Below, in pieces: positions 1-7,846 of a stretch of DNA of 25,286 nt. Under the pieces are notes generated by a model. It was given only the letters and a program-made list of their open reading frames with translations, was not told the origin of the DNA and ran no database searches. The position numbers and the translations under genes are program-made. Every line of letters begins with the position of its first letter. Within the stretch, counting starts at the first letter, position 1. This DNA comes from Candidatus Micrarchaeota archaeon RBG_16_49_10 (lineage in GTDB: Archaea > Aenigmatarchaeota > Aenigmatarchaeia > CG10238-14): positions 404 to 25,689 of the forward strand of contig MFRS01000016.1 of the NCBI GenBank assembly GCA_001784635.1, written 5' to 3'.

Positions 1-69
1 AACGGCATCTTCGACTGGAAGATGGGTGTATCCAACGCCGAACACTTCTTCGTCAAGCTGGTGTGCTGA
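1..69 (+). CDS. C-terminal end of an upstream gene (partial)
   Basis: Only the last 22 codons and a TGA stop are inside the window, reading NGIFDWKMGVSNAEHFFVKLVC. The frame is open to the left edge. The product cannot be named. It lies on the same strand, 52 bases before the first prepilin-like gene, and ends in a cysteine as does the protein ending at 1057, so it may be another member of the same exported set; that is inference from position only. Confidence 0.55.
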   Translation, partial: NGIFDWKMGVSNAEHFFVKLVC

Positions 70-79
70 CGGCAATCAG

Positions 80-92
80 TTAAGTTAATTTT
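80..92 (+). promoter_or_regulatory. Possible TATA box for the first gene of the surface cluster
   Basis: An AT-rich element (taagttaatttt) lies about 35 bases before the ATG at 122. Archaeal TATA boxes sit about 25-30 bases before the transcription start, so the leader would be only a few bases. No Shine-Dalgarno sequence is seen before the ATG. Weak call. Confidence 0.35.
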
Positions 93-121
93 GTCGGAAA
101 CACAATAGGTCTTAGGTCTGA

Positions 122-625
122 ATGAAAGGATTGGCTCTCGAATCGATAGCTTACATGATACTGGCGTTGGTCTCGATAGCCCTGATCATAATGATAGTCA
201 CCGGCAGGCTGGGGCCCGCAGCCAAATCCGCCTACTGCAACTTCCTCAAGGGGCTCAAGTCCCTGCTCCCACTGCCTGCCCACATGAGGACGTCGATGCC
301 TGCATACTGCACTCAGGAGGTGGCAGGTATAGAACCGGTGGTCATAAACTCGAGGGATTCCGCAGCGATTTCTCGGGACCTTGCCGCATACATAGCCGCG
401 TGCTGGGCCAAGACGGGGAAGGTGAATATGGGGAAGGACTTCCTCTGCTACGAGGTGACGATAAAGTACGTGGACAGCCAGGTCACTGAAGACAGCGTCC
501 TGCAGGTGCTTGTTGATGAAGGTTTCCCGAACTTCCCGTTGCTGTGGCTTGCGGGGAATATAGATTCACCCAAGGTGCTTAGCGTGGGGTACGAGGCTGA
601 CATCCAGAGGATAGTGGTACAATGA
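122..625 (+). CDS. Prepilin-like exported protein, 167 aa
   Basis: The N-terminus MKGLALESIAYMIL followed by a hydrophobic run (about residues 8-28) fits an archaeal class III (prepilin peptidase) signal: Lys-Gly before the cleavage point, a Glu at mature position 4, then the helix that assembles into a pilus core or anchors the protein. The rest is a small exported domain with cysteines at 39, 63, 94 and 109. The segment CWAKTGKVNMGKDFLCYEV closely resembles one in the next protein (CWEKN...VLCYAV), so the two are probably paralogues. ATG at 122 is chosen because it places the KG motif correctly. No enzymatic motif is seen. The role as a minor pilin or pseudopilin is inference from the N-terminus and the neighbours. 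Confidence 0.75.
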   Translation: MKGLALESIAYMILALVSIALIIMIVTGRLGPAAKSAYCNFLKGLKSLLPLPAHMRTSMPAYCTQEVAGIEPVVINSRDSAAISRDLAAYIAACWAKTGKVNMGKDFLCYEVTIKYVDSQVTEDSVLQVLVDEGFPNFPLLWLAGNIDSPKVLSVGYEADIQRIVVQ

Positions 626-667
626 TTTTAACTGGAAAGAGCAATCTTAATTGGTGGTAAAGTGTCG

Positions 668-1057
668 ATGGCGTTGGAATACATATTCAAGGTTTTCCTT
701 TACGTAGCGGTGATACTGATTCTCATCGGCATCATGTGGGGGTTCAAGGAGAGGATTCCTTTTTGCATATTCGGCTGTGAGGATCCGGGAAAGAAGTGCG
801 AGGTAGCCACCGAGGGCTCGACCGAACAATATTTCGACAAGGAGCAGATTGACAAGTACTGCACTTTATGCTGGGAAAAGAACATGATGGGGGGCTGCGA
901 GAAGAGCGTACTATGCTATGCAGTGGACTCGGCTTACGGCGTCAACGTCAACGCCATATCAGATTTGGCCCATTGCGAATTCTCTTGCAGTGGCAACGCC
1001 CACACGATATTCGTCAACTACGACTATTTGAGGCAGAAGGTCATTATAACTTGCTGA
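668..1057 (+). CDS. Small cysteine-rich membrane-anchored protein, 129 aa
   Basis: ATG at 668 is preceded by GGTGGT at 653-658, nine bases upstream, a better spacing than for the in-frame GTG at 662. Residues 5-24 form a hydrophobic helix (YIFKVFLYVAVILILIGIMW); the charged KER after it suggests a membrane anchor or pilin-like helix. No KG cleavage motif is visible, unlike its neighbours. The exported part has ten cysteines (33, 37, 44, 65, 68, 77, 83, 103, 107, 129) in about 97 residues, which suggests disulfide bonding outside the cell. The CWxK...CY motif is shared with the preceding protein. Function unknown; a paralogous pilin-like subunit is the simplest reading. Confidence 0.7.
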   Translation: MALEYIFKVFLYVAVILILIGIMWGFKERIPFCIFGCEDPGKKCEVATEGSTEQYFDKEQIDKYCTLCWEKNMMGGCEKSVLCYAVDSAYGVNVNAISDLAHCEFSCSGNAHTIFVNYDYLRQKVIITC

Positions 1058-1128
1058 GGCGCAAGGTTTCGCTACAAAATACAGAGTCTACACATTCTTT
1101 GCTTGATTTTTCCAAAAACTCTATTCTG

Positions 1129-1138
1129 TATAAATTTA
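1129..1138 (+). promoter_or_regulatory. TATA box opening a second transcription unit
   Basis: The sequence tataaattta lies in the 120-base gap after the stop at 1057. It predicts a transcription start near 1160, about 20 bases before the ATG at 1178. The gap and the good TATA match suggest that the genes from 1178 onward can be transcribed independently of the first two. Confidence 0.5.
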
Positions 1139-1177
1139 TTAACCAGAAAATGAATAATATTTTTCAGTTGTGATTTG

Positions 1178-2155
1178 ATGAGGAAAGGTATCAACGCCCT
1201 GGAAATAATTTTCAGCCTCTTTACTCTGGTCATAGTCACCTTGGTCGTCATCAGGATGTTCGCCAAGAACGTCAACGTAGATCCTGTGGTGACACAAATG
1301 ACCGAAATACAGAAGCAGCAGGATTACGAGCAGGCGGCCAGCAGATGTAGCAACCTATGCTCCGACTATCAGCTATCAGACTGCGACTACTCTAAGGCAG
1401 TGCAATTCTGCCAGTATAAAGTACAGGTCGATTTGGACGAGAACAACAAACCCGGTGAGTCAAGCCAGAAAGGTCAGCAGCACGGGGCTATCGTGGACGC
1501 TGTACCCTATTGCGAGGATGGATTCTACTGTTTCCACATAAAAACTAATTGTAATTGTGGCCCTCTTGTGCTAGACGCCGACACTTGCGACAGCATCATG
1601 TGCGAGTATCTTATGAGTGAGTCAAGACTGACCCTAGATGAGGCAAAAAGTTATACCAAAAACAAAATAAACACGGGTACGTGCAATATCTCCACAAAGA
1701 ACTTCCAGAGAGAGAACCTCACCTTCTTGGACAGGGACACCATGATGGGGAGCGGGAAGAACTGGTTCGATATATTCGGGATGGGTGATTGCCAGAGAGG
1801 TGTCAGCGGAGGAGGCGGCGCAACCTTCACGATGACGCTGAACAACTGCAGCATAGGCATAGATTCCGGCGGCAACGCCAATTTCGATTGCAACATTGTT
1901 TCCTCAGGCTCATGCAGAGGTGACCAGACGGTCGCCGTCCTCGGGAGCGATGACAACACGGCATTAGCTCAGACATCATTAGGATACGGCTCAATCTCCG
2001 TGACAGCAACCAAACTTTCGGGAAGAGCCGTTCTACCACCTTCATCGACACCCATAAACCCCGATTCAGGCTGTAGCATGCTTACTTACCTCTGCGATGA
2101 CCCAGCGGTAACCAGAGTCACTTCTGGTGGGACTTGCACATTCTACAGGATTTAG
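1178..2155 (+). CDS. Prepilin-like cysteine-rich exported protein, 325 aa
   Basis: The ATG at 1178 gives MRKGINALEIIFSLFTLVIVTLVVIRMF: Arg-Lys-Gly followed by a Glu at mature position 5 and a hydrophobic helix, a textbook class III signal. The frame can also be read from the TTG three bases earlier. The exported part has clustered cysteines (CSNLCSDYQLSDC, CNCG, CDSIMC) in its first half and a Gly/Ser-rich hinge near residues 211-216, followed by a Thr/Ser-rich second half. No catalytic motif is recognised. It precedes the protease gene by 41 bases. A minor pilin or structural subunit with disulfide-stabilised domains is likely; the exact role is unknown. Confidence 0.75.
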   Translation: MRKGINALEIIFSLFTLVIVTLVVIRMFAKNVNVDPVVTQMTEIQKQQDYEQAASRCSNLCSDYQLSDCDYSKAVQFCQYKVQVDLDENNKPGESSQKGQQHGAIVDAVPYCEDGFYCFHIKTNCNCGPLVLDADTCDSIMCEYLMSESRLTLDEAKSYTKNKINTGTCNISTKNFQRENLTFLDRDTMMGSGKNWFDIFGMGDCQRGVSGGGGATFTMTLNNCSIGIDSGGNANFDCNIVSSGSCRGDQTVAVLGSDDNTALAQTSLGYGSISVTATKLSGRAVLPPSSTPINPDSGCSMLTYLCDDPAVTRVTSGGTCTFYRI

Positions 2156-2169
2156 AGAGCGCAAAGATA

Positions 2170-2185
2170 TTATCTAAAAAGATAA
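2170..2185 (+). promoter_or_regulatory. Inverted repeat at the promoter position before the protease gene
   Basis: TTATCT-AAAA-AGATAA forms a six-base inverted repeat in the 41-base gap between 2155 and 2197. The AT-rich block just before and in it (gatattatct) is centred about 26 bases before the ATG at 2197, so it could be a TATA box for leaderless transcription, with the inverted repeat as a possible operator. It lacks a following T-run, which argues against a terminator. Confidence 0.35.
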
Positions 2186-2196
2186 AATTATGATTG

Positions 2197-3594
2197 ATGG
2201 CTGACGAATGGATGTATACTGTTGGCGGAATTCTGGTGGCTATGATTGTGATAGTCATAAGCTACCAGCTTGTCTCATCCTCGATAAGGCAGATGCAAGC
2301 CCAGAACTTCAACTCGGAATTCACGGACCTTTACACTGACATAGACTCCTTCTGTTTGCAGGAGATAGGGACTTCGAACATATACAACTTTGACGTCCCC
2401 TACTCTGTGAGAATCATCTACGCCACGAATGACACCGAAAACCCTCTCCCCACGGTCTCAGACAAGATACAGAACAAGGAGATATCCATCGGGGATAACC
2501 TTTGCTTCCAATACAAGGCGGAGCAGGAGATAAGATGCGCCGAGCTCAACTGCAACATCTCGATGCCATACCTGGGGGCGCTGGAAACATACAATGATTT
2601 CAGGCTTTTTGTCAATAAAATATTGGGGAAGCCCCTTTCGAAGACCTACACCCTGAAAGTCACCAAATTCCTTGAGGGAGTGGCCGTCGAGACAGGCTTC
2701 GGGGCGACCGAGGGGAAATCATGTTCGAGCGATACACCCTGCTCCTATGAGGCCAGCTACTGCTGGTCCCAGATTTCGCCGAACGATTTCACATGCCATA
2801 TAACTTGCGGCCCTGCCGGCAGCTACTCCTTAAACAGCTATTCGTGCTGTTCAAAGGACAGGGATTCGACTTCAAGTGCCTGCATCGACTCCACAACCAC
2901 GATACCTTCGGGCGGAACAACGTCACCACCGATTCCAGAACCCGAATTCACAATACTTTTCATCCAGCTCCAGAGCTCTATAAACAACTTTAATCAAAAA
3001 ACCCAGGCTGCAAAAGACAAATGGGTTGCGATTACACCCTTGTCCTCTTGCCCTGAAAATGTCAAGACGATAGTGGTCGAGGACAAAGTATGCCAAGTTC
3101 CAAACCAGGACGACGTTTGCAAGGGTAGAGATCAGGTAATCTACGATACAATAGACGACATCCATTCATGCGCAAACAGCTGGGGTTACACAGGATTGTA
3201 CACAAGAGTCGTCGGCGTTTTACCAGGAGACTCCGTTTGTAAGCTTGGGAATGGATATGTAGGTGGCTATACAACATTATACGCCGATTGGGTTGTAAGC
3301 GCCGAAGATACAATTATGATTGTCTGTACCCACGAAATGGCGCACACATTCGGTCTTTGCGACGAGGGTTACAGCAACATCCAAGAGTCAAGTTGCCCGT
3401 CAGGCTTTTGTGCTGGGGCGTCAGACTGTAAAAAAATGGGACCATGCCAATATTGCTGCCCCAACCGCCCTGAAAAGGACAGCATCATGTGCTCTAGCGA
3501 CTTGTGTAGCAGAGGCTGCACATTCAACGAGTCTTTTGCGCCCAGCAGTTACACTCATTTGGTTAAGGAGCTAAATAGGTATTGTGGAGGTTGA
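2197..3594 (+). CDS. Surface-anchored metzincin-like zinc metalloprotease, 465 aa
   Basis: An N-terminal helix (about residues 7-28, YTVGGILVAMIVIVISYQL) anchors the protein. A membrane-proximal stalk follows, then a cysteine-rich connector (C176 to C229), a Thr/Pro linker and a C-terminal catalytic domain. The latter has HEMAHTFGLCDEGY: H379, E380, H383 and D389 fit HExxHxxGxxD, the metzincin zinc site with Asp as third ligand, as in snapalysin-type enzymes. DSIM at about 428-431 fits the Met-turn. The domain is studded with cysteines, as expected outside the cell. Expected reaction: peptide bond hydrolysis on extracellular protein. It sits directly upstream of the signal-peptide protein at 3597 and shares its connector with the peptidoglycan hydrolase at 4168. 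Start ATG 2197 is preferred to the TTG one codon upstream. The exact peptidase family is not settled. Confidence 0.82.
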   Translation: MADEWMYTVGGILVAMIVIVISYQLVSSSIRQMQAQNFNSEFTDLYTDIDSFCLQEIGTSNIYNFDVPYSVRIIYATNDTENPLPTVSDKIQNKEISIGDNLCFQYKAEQEIRCAELNCNISMPYLGALETYNDFRLFVNKILGKPLSKTYTLKVTKFLEGVAVETGFGATEGKSCSSDTPCSYEASYCWSQISPNDFTCHITCGPAGSYSLNSYSCCSKDRDSTSSACIDSTTTIPSGGTTSPPIPEPEFTILFIQLQSSINNFNQKTQAAKDKWVAITPLSSCPENVKTIVVEDKVCQVPNQDDVCKGRDQVIYDTIDDIHSCANSWGYTGLYTRVVGVLPGDSVCKLGNGYVGGYTTLYADWVVSAEDTIMIVCTHEMAHTFGLCDEGYSNIQESSCPSGFCAGASDCKKMGPCQYCCPNRPEKDSIMCSSDLCSRGCTFNESFAPSSYTHLVKELNRYCGG

Positions 3595-3596
3595 TT

Positions 3597-4190
3597 GTGT
3601 TGAAGGCATTTATTGCGGTAATAACTTTACTCTTACTGGTAACGGCGGTTTCGGCTTCACAGCTGATTTACGTGCTGAATTTGGACGTTTATAGCAACGA
3701 CACAGTGACGCTCAAGTCACTCAACAGAAGTGTCGGCCTTACATCCCAGTTTTTGGATTCTGAGGCCCCCTACAAAGTGAAAATGTTTTCAGGCTCCAGA
3801 GAGTTGTTCTCGGGAAACCTCTACATAAGCTTCACTGTCATTACTGACCCGCCGATTCTGGACTTACAGCTTGAGAAAAACCCTCTTGAGCTGAGGGTTC
3901 CGTATTTTCCGGAGGCGGATATGTTAAAAATTTACCACAATGGCAAGGAAATATTTTTTGTTCGGCTGAAACTAGAGGCCTGTAATAATAATGGGTTTTG
4001 TGATGTCGGAGAAGATACTGTAAATTGCCCTGCCGATTGTCCCAAGAAGAGCAAAAGTTTGTTACTAATTTCGATAATATTCTTGGTCGTGTTAATCCTC
4101 GTCGCAGTCATAACAGTGATAGCCAAGAACAAATTAAAACAAGGAAAACAAAATATGGGCAGTGGATATGCGCAAAGCGGTAGCCTCTAA
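3597..4190 (+). CDS. Sec signal peptide / C-terminal membrane anchor surface protein, 197 aa
   Basis: GGAGG at 3586-3590 lies six bases before a GTG at 3597, which decides the start: MLKAFIAVITLLLLVTAVSASQ is a good Sec signal peptide with cleavage near SAS. A beta-rich domain follows (residues 22-125), then a cysteine knot-like motif CNNNGFCDVGEDTVNCPADC (129-148), and a membrane helix (about 154-176) with a positive tail KNKLKQGK. The C(x)nNGxC...GE...NCPxDC motif just before the anchor is common in secreted archaeal proteins, but I know of no assigned function. The gene starts 2 bases after the protease stop and overlaps the next gene by 23 bases, so it is translationally coupled to both. 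Possibly a chaperone or docking subunit; inference. Confidence 0.75.
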   Translation: MLKAFIAVITLLLLVTAVSASQLIYVLNLDVYSNDTVTLKSLNRSVGLTSQFLDSEAPYKVKMFSGSRELFSGNLYISFTVITDPPILDLQLEKNPLELRVPYFPEADMLKIYHNGKEIFFVRLKLEACNNNGFCDVGEDTVNCPADCPKKSKSLLLISIIFLVVLILVAVITVIAKNKLKQGKQNMGSGYAQSGSL

Positions 4191-5874
4191 CTTGTTATTG
4201 ACCATTGGCATCCTAATAGCGGTGAGCTTGGTTTTGCTTCAGTTGAGGGCCATCTTCTCAAGCCAGACAAAAGTCGCCCAAGAGAATGTAATCTACAGCT
4301 TCTCCAGGGACATACAGAGGATTATTGAGAAGAGCAATTCTATATCTGGAAACACGACTTTCGTCTATGAGCCTGAAATAAAGGATTACTCTTTCGGGAT
4401 AAACTCCTCCATAATAGAAATCCAAGACAAGGTCACGGGGCAGAACATAAGCTTTGGCAGCTATCAGATTGACTTGATTCCTGATTATTTTGAGGACGCA
4501 GAAAAGATATACATAAGGAAAGTGAATGACTATGGTCTTATCTCGGACAAATTGTGCAAGGATGACGGTGAGAATTGCGAGATAGGTTATCAATGCTGCG
4601 GTGGGTATTGCTGGGGCAGAAGCCCGAAGAAGGTCCTTTGCAACAACACATGCGCGGAAAAGGGAAGTTATGCTCCAGATGCCCTCTCATGCTGCACCGG
4701 TGAGATTGACTTGACGTCGATGAGGTGCATAGAGAAAATACAGAACACCACAGGCGGCTCTGGCACAAATGGAAGCACCGGGAAGGGCGATTTGGATTCT
4801 TGCCCGGCATCGGTAAACCAATACAAAGACAAGTACAACCTCTACAAGGATACGATATATTCTGCAATATTACAGTCAGGCTTGGATAAGTACATTCCTA
4901 TAGATAACGCAGCGAGGCTGGTGGCGGCAATAATAACGGCGGAAAGCGGTTGGGATGAAGGCACCACATGCCAGCAGGGATGGGGTTGCGGCCTCATGCA
5001 GGTCACGGGGTCTTGCCAATACTCTTGGGATGAAATGACCGACCCCCATAAAAACATAATGTGCGGGGTCCAGATACTGACAAGCAAAATATCCTACATG
5101 AGCGACTATAACGATTATGACTTCGAAAACCTCATAAAACTGACTTTGGCCAGCTACAACGGCGGTCAAGGGACTTTGACCAAGGCGATAGAGTACGCCT
5201 CGGACAGCCATTGGGACAATGTTGGAACAATAGACGCCCTGTCCTATGGGACGGAGTTCTATGGCGTCTGCTTCAAACCAGAGCACAGGACGGACTGCAC
5301 AAATCTCGGCTATGACTGCTACCAGTGCAAGGCCCTTGTGATCCAGGTTTATGTGGATAAGGTCTACGGCTATTACCAGAATTGGATGCAGTGCACCGAG
5401 AAACAACCTTCAGGCTCTGGTGGTGGCGGAGCCAGTGGCCAGATAATTTGGCCCACAAAACAGGCTTCCCGAATAACAAGTTGCCATGGCGATACTATAT
5501 GGTACGGCATCCATGAAGGCATTGATATAGGTGGGCTGTCTGATGGCGAAGACGTCTACGCTCCTGCGGACGGCGTTGTCGAGGCTGTGGGCTTCGACTC
5601 CGGAGGAGGCAACTATCTGGTAATCAAGTTGGACAACCCGCAGCTATGGGCAGTCTTTTTCCATTTGCAGAAGAGCATCGTTAACGAAGGCAAGAGAGTA
5701 TCAAGCGGGGATAAGGTGGCCTATGTCGATAACACGGGAACAGCAACAACAGCTACCCATCTGCACTTCCACTTACAGAACGGCCTACCTTTCACCAGCA
5801 AAGCTTACGACCCCTGCAACTATTTCGATGACAAAACGAAATGTAATTTATATTGCGGGACACCTATGGGATGA
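4168..5874 (+). CDS. Bifunctional peptidoglycan hydrolase: lytic transglycosylase plus M23 endopeptidase, 568 aa
   Basis: Residues 8-28 form the N-terminal helix after MRK. A stalk (to about 125) and a cysteine-rich connector (C130-C187) follow. The SLT-type lysozyme fold spans about 225-345: the catalytic Glu is E259 in ITAESGWD, with GLMQVTG (275-281) and ASYNGG (328-333), the standard SLT motifs, so it should cut MurNAc-GlcNAc bonds. After a Gly/Ser linker (415-424) comes an M23 domain: HEGID gives H449 and D453, and HLHFH (531-535) supplies the remaining zinc/catalytic histidines, as in lysostaphin/LytM enzymes that cut peptide cross-bridges. Both active sites look intact. Archaea lack murein, so the substrate should be bacterial. 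ATG 4168 is preferred to GTG 4162; both overlap the preceding gene. Domain calls are strong; the biological target is inference. Confidence 0.9.
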   Translation: MRKAVASNLLLTIGILIAVSLVLLQLRAIFSSQTKVAQENVIYSFSRDIQRIIEKSNSISGNTTFVYEPEIKDYSFGINSSIIEIQDKVTGQNISFGSYQIDLIPDYFEDAEKIYIRKVNDYGLISDKLCKDDGENCEIGYQCCGGYCWGRSPKKVLCNNTCAEKGSYAPDALSCCTGEIDLTSMRCIEKIQNTTGGSGTNGSTGKGDLDSCPASVNQYKDKYNLYKDTIYSAILQSGLDKYIPIDNAARLVAAIITAESGWDEGTTCQQGWGCGLMQVTGSCQYSWDEMTDPHKNIMCGVQILTSKISYMSDYNDYDFENLIKLTLASYNGGQGTLTKAIEYASDSHWDNVGTIDALSYGTEFYGVCFKPEHRTDCTNLGYDCYQCKALVIQVYVDKVYGYYQNWMQCTEKQPSGSGGGGASGQIIWPTKQASRITSCHGDTIWYGIHEGIDIGGLSDGEDVYAPADGVVEAVGFDSGGGNYLVIKLDNPQLWAVFFHLQKSIVNEGKRVSSGDKVAYVDNTGTATTATHLHFHLQNGLPFTSKAYDPCNYFDDKTKCNLYCGTPMG

Positions 5875-5878
5875 TTGA

Positions 5879-7372
5879 ATGAAGAAAGGAATGTCTGAAA
5901 TCTTGATGAAGCAGATTTACTTAATCGTGGCCATACTTTCCATAGTCCTCGTGATTAACCAAGTCTTCACCCTCACCAAGAGGGGCGTTGCTGACAGCCG
6001 GCTGTTAGACATGAGGGCGCAATCCAACGACATTTTGAACACGCTGGTTTCTTCGACAGAGTGCCTGGCCATGGACACCAACGGCCAAATGGTCCTCAGC
6101 CCGACGGCACTAGACGAATTCACTACGGTCTTCAGCGATGTGGAACCCAACTGCATCAGAAGCTACGATTATGGCTATTCCGTCAGGGTGGAAAAGTTCA
6201 ACACCACCATAAAGAAGGGGGAGAGCAGCGAGCCGGAGATGCCTATAGGGAACAGGGATATAGTCCTGATTGTCGACAACTCGGCAAGCATGCTGGAATC
6301 GAACTCCAGGACCGACCCCACCCCGAAAATTTACTATGCGAAGATGGCCATCAAGGAATTCATAAAATGCGCCAACGAGACTGACAGGATATCGATAATC
6401 ATATTTGGGTCAGGGACGTGTGCGGTAACAAACCTCTTGACAACGCATGGGTACCCAAACTTTGTCCAGCTCAACACCCCGCAAATCAAGACCGACCTGT
6501 CGAACCTTGTTGAATCTGGGGTCAGAGCCAGCATAATGACTGGGACGCCTATCACCCAGAGTCTGGAGGATTCGATTGACGTGATGAAACAGGCCAATCC
6601 CCAGAAGAACAGACTTATGATACTCTTCACAGATGGAAGGGAGACTTGCTGCCCAGAATGTCAGTCAGCACCCTCAAATGTAGGTTGCAGGGGAATTTCA
6701 AGATGCTCCGGTTCGACTTGGGACAAAATATCCGGTAGCTGTTGCTGCCTCCTTCCCTGCTCGGATGTAGTCTGCGCTCACAGTTCCCCAAACATGGACT
6801 ATTTAGTGACCGAAAAAATCCCAATATACACGATATTCCTAGGGACGGACACCATAGGATCCCAGCAGATGGAATGCATATCCAATAGGACAGGGGGCAA
6901 GAGTTATGTTGTCGATGATGCCACAATATTGCCAAACCTGTTTTGCGAGCTCATAAGCGAAGCTCCAGAGGAGACACCCGAATTCCAGGATTGGACCTTT
7001 GGGACAAGGGCCCATTCAGAGGGCGGTCTTTTGAGGTCAGCTTACACCGTGACTTCCCCAGTGCTCATAAAGAATAGTGAAACTCTTGTACAGCCAGGAC
7101 TGTTGTACCTGACTGTCTATGACGGGCAGCTTGAGGAGCTAGCCGGCATAATTAGAAACGTCTGTGAAAACGGTGGGAAAGTGGAAAAAAGGGTGGATTT
7201 CGGTTCGCCATCCTACTTTAATGACGGCAAGATTTGCATGTACAACGAGGGCAAGGAGCTGTGCAAAAGGGTATTTTGTGATTTACCTATAAACTTCCCC
7301 AAGGTTGACCAAGCGGGATCATACTTGGTCAGAGCGTACAACGACAAGGGGGTTGTCGAGGTAATAATATGA
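5879..7372 (+). CDS. Prepilin-like protein with von Willebrand A domain, 497 aa
   Basis: MKKGMSEILMKQIYLIVAIL is a KG-type class III signal followed by a helix. A pilin-like region (to about 120) contains YDYGYSVRVEKF, similar in pattern to strands in neighbours. The vWA domain begins near 126: DNSAS (133-137), T223 in TGTP and D252 in FTDG make a complete MIDAS metal site, so metal-dependent ligand binding or adhesion is expected. A cysteine-rich insertion (about 255-300, with ten cysteines) is placed after the MIDAS Asp; the fold then resumes with IPIYTIFLGTDT. About 135 further residues follow the vWA domain. The gene starts five bases after the hydrolase stop, and its last codon overlaps the next start (ATGA). 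A pilus-tip adhesin is the best analogy, by comparison with vWA tip proteins of other pili. Confidence 0.85.
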   Translation: MKKGMSEILMKQIYLIVAILSIVLVINQVFTLTKRGVADSRLLDMRAQSNDILNTLVSSTECLAMDTNGQMVLSPTALDEFTTVFSDVEPNCIRSYDYGYSVRVEKFNTTIKKGESSEPEMPIGNRDIVLIVDNSASMLESNSRTDPTPKIYYAKMAIKEFIKCANETDRISIIIFGSGTCAVTNLLTTHGYPNFVQLNTPQIKTDLSNLVESGVRASIMTGTPITQSLEDSIDVMKQANPQKNRLMILFTDGRETCCPECQSAPSNVGCRGISRCSGSTWDKISGSCCCLLPCSDVVCAHSSPNMDYLVTEKIPIYTIFLGTDTIGSQQMECISNRTGGKSYVVDDATILPNLFCELISEAPEETPEFQDWTFGTRAHSEGGLLRSAYTVTSPVLIKNSETLVQPGLLYLTVYDGQLEELAGIIRNVCENGGKVEKRVDFGSPSYFNDGKICMYNEGKELCKRVFCDLPINFPKVDQAGSYLVRAYNDKGVVEVII

Positions 7373-7845
7373 AGGGCCAATCTTCCGAATTATTGAACAT
7401 AGCAATACTGGTGATATCCACAGTCATCGTAATATTGCTGACCCACTTCCTTTTCACCAAGACCGGCGTTTCGCTTAGGCAGAACCTGGTGACCGAGAGC
7501 AGGTACGAGGAAGTTATTGACTTGACGACCACCTTCTACAACGCCAAGATTGCTGGGACCAGGAGATCTTTGGCGCAGCTTACAGGCGACAGGATAGTTC
7601 TGGAAATACCAGATGTACCATACGGGAAAGTCGGTGGCACCATAGATGTCGACCAGCAGCTCACTGATTTTTTCAGCACATATTTTGGGGAGAGATGGGC
7701 ATTGGTGTATGACGGCGACAAGTATGAGTCTTTCGAAGTTGGTTACAAAATCCCTACTCTGGGAAACAAAGTCACATATATAGTGCTGGTCCCTTTGCCG
7801 AACATAGGGAAGCAGATAGCGGAGTTGAGCCTTTATGCGTGGTAG
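7369..7845 (+). CDS. Prepilin-like protein without cysteines, 158 aa
   Basis: MKGQSSELLNIAILVISTVIVILL is the clearest class III signal in the window: Lys-Gly, then QSSE with Glu at mature position 4, then a hydrophobic helix to about residue 30. Unlike its neighbours the mature domain has no cysteine. It resembles a compact pilin: an extended helix (residues 35-65) followed by beta strands (YESFEVGYKIP, KVTYIVLVPLP). It overlaps the vWA gene by four bases (ATGA), and its stop lies one base before the next start, so translation is coupled. It could be a major or core subunit onto which the larger proteins assemble; that is inference. Confidence 0.78.
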   Translation: MKGQSSELLNIAILVISTVIVILLTHFLFTKTGVSLRQNLVTESRYEEVIDLTTTFYNAKIAGTRRSLAQLTGDRIVLEIPDVPYGKVGGTIDVDQQLTDFFSTYFGERWALVYDGDKYESFEVGYKIPTLGNKVTYIVLVPLPNIGKQIAELSLYAW

Positions 7846-7846
7846 A

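Noticed and set aside
4876..5406. 176-codon minus-strand frame inside the hydrolase gene
   Set aside because: Antisense shadow of the SLT domain, whose catalytic motifs are complete on the plus strand.
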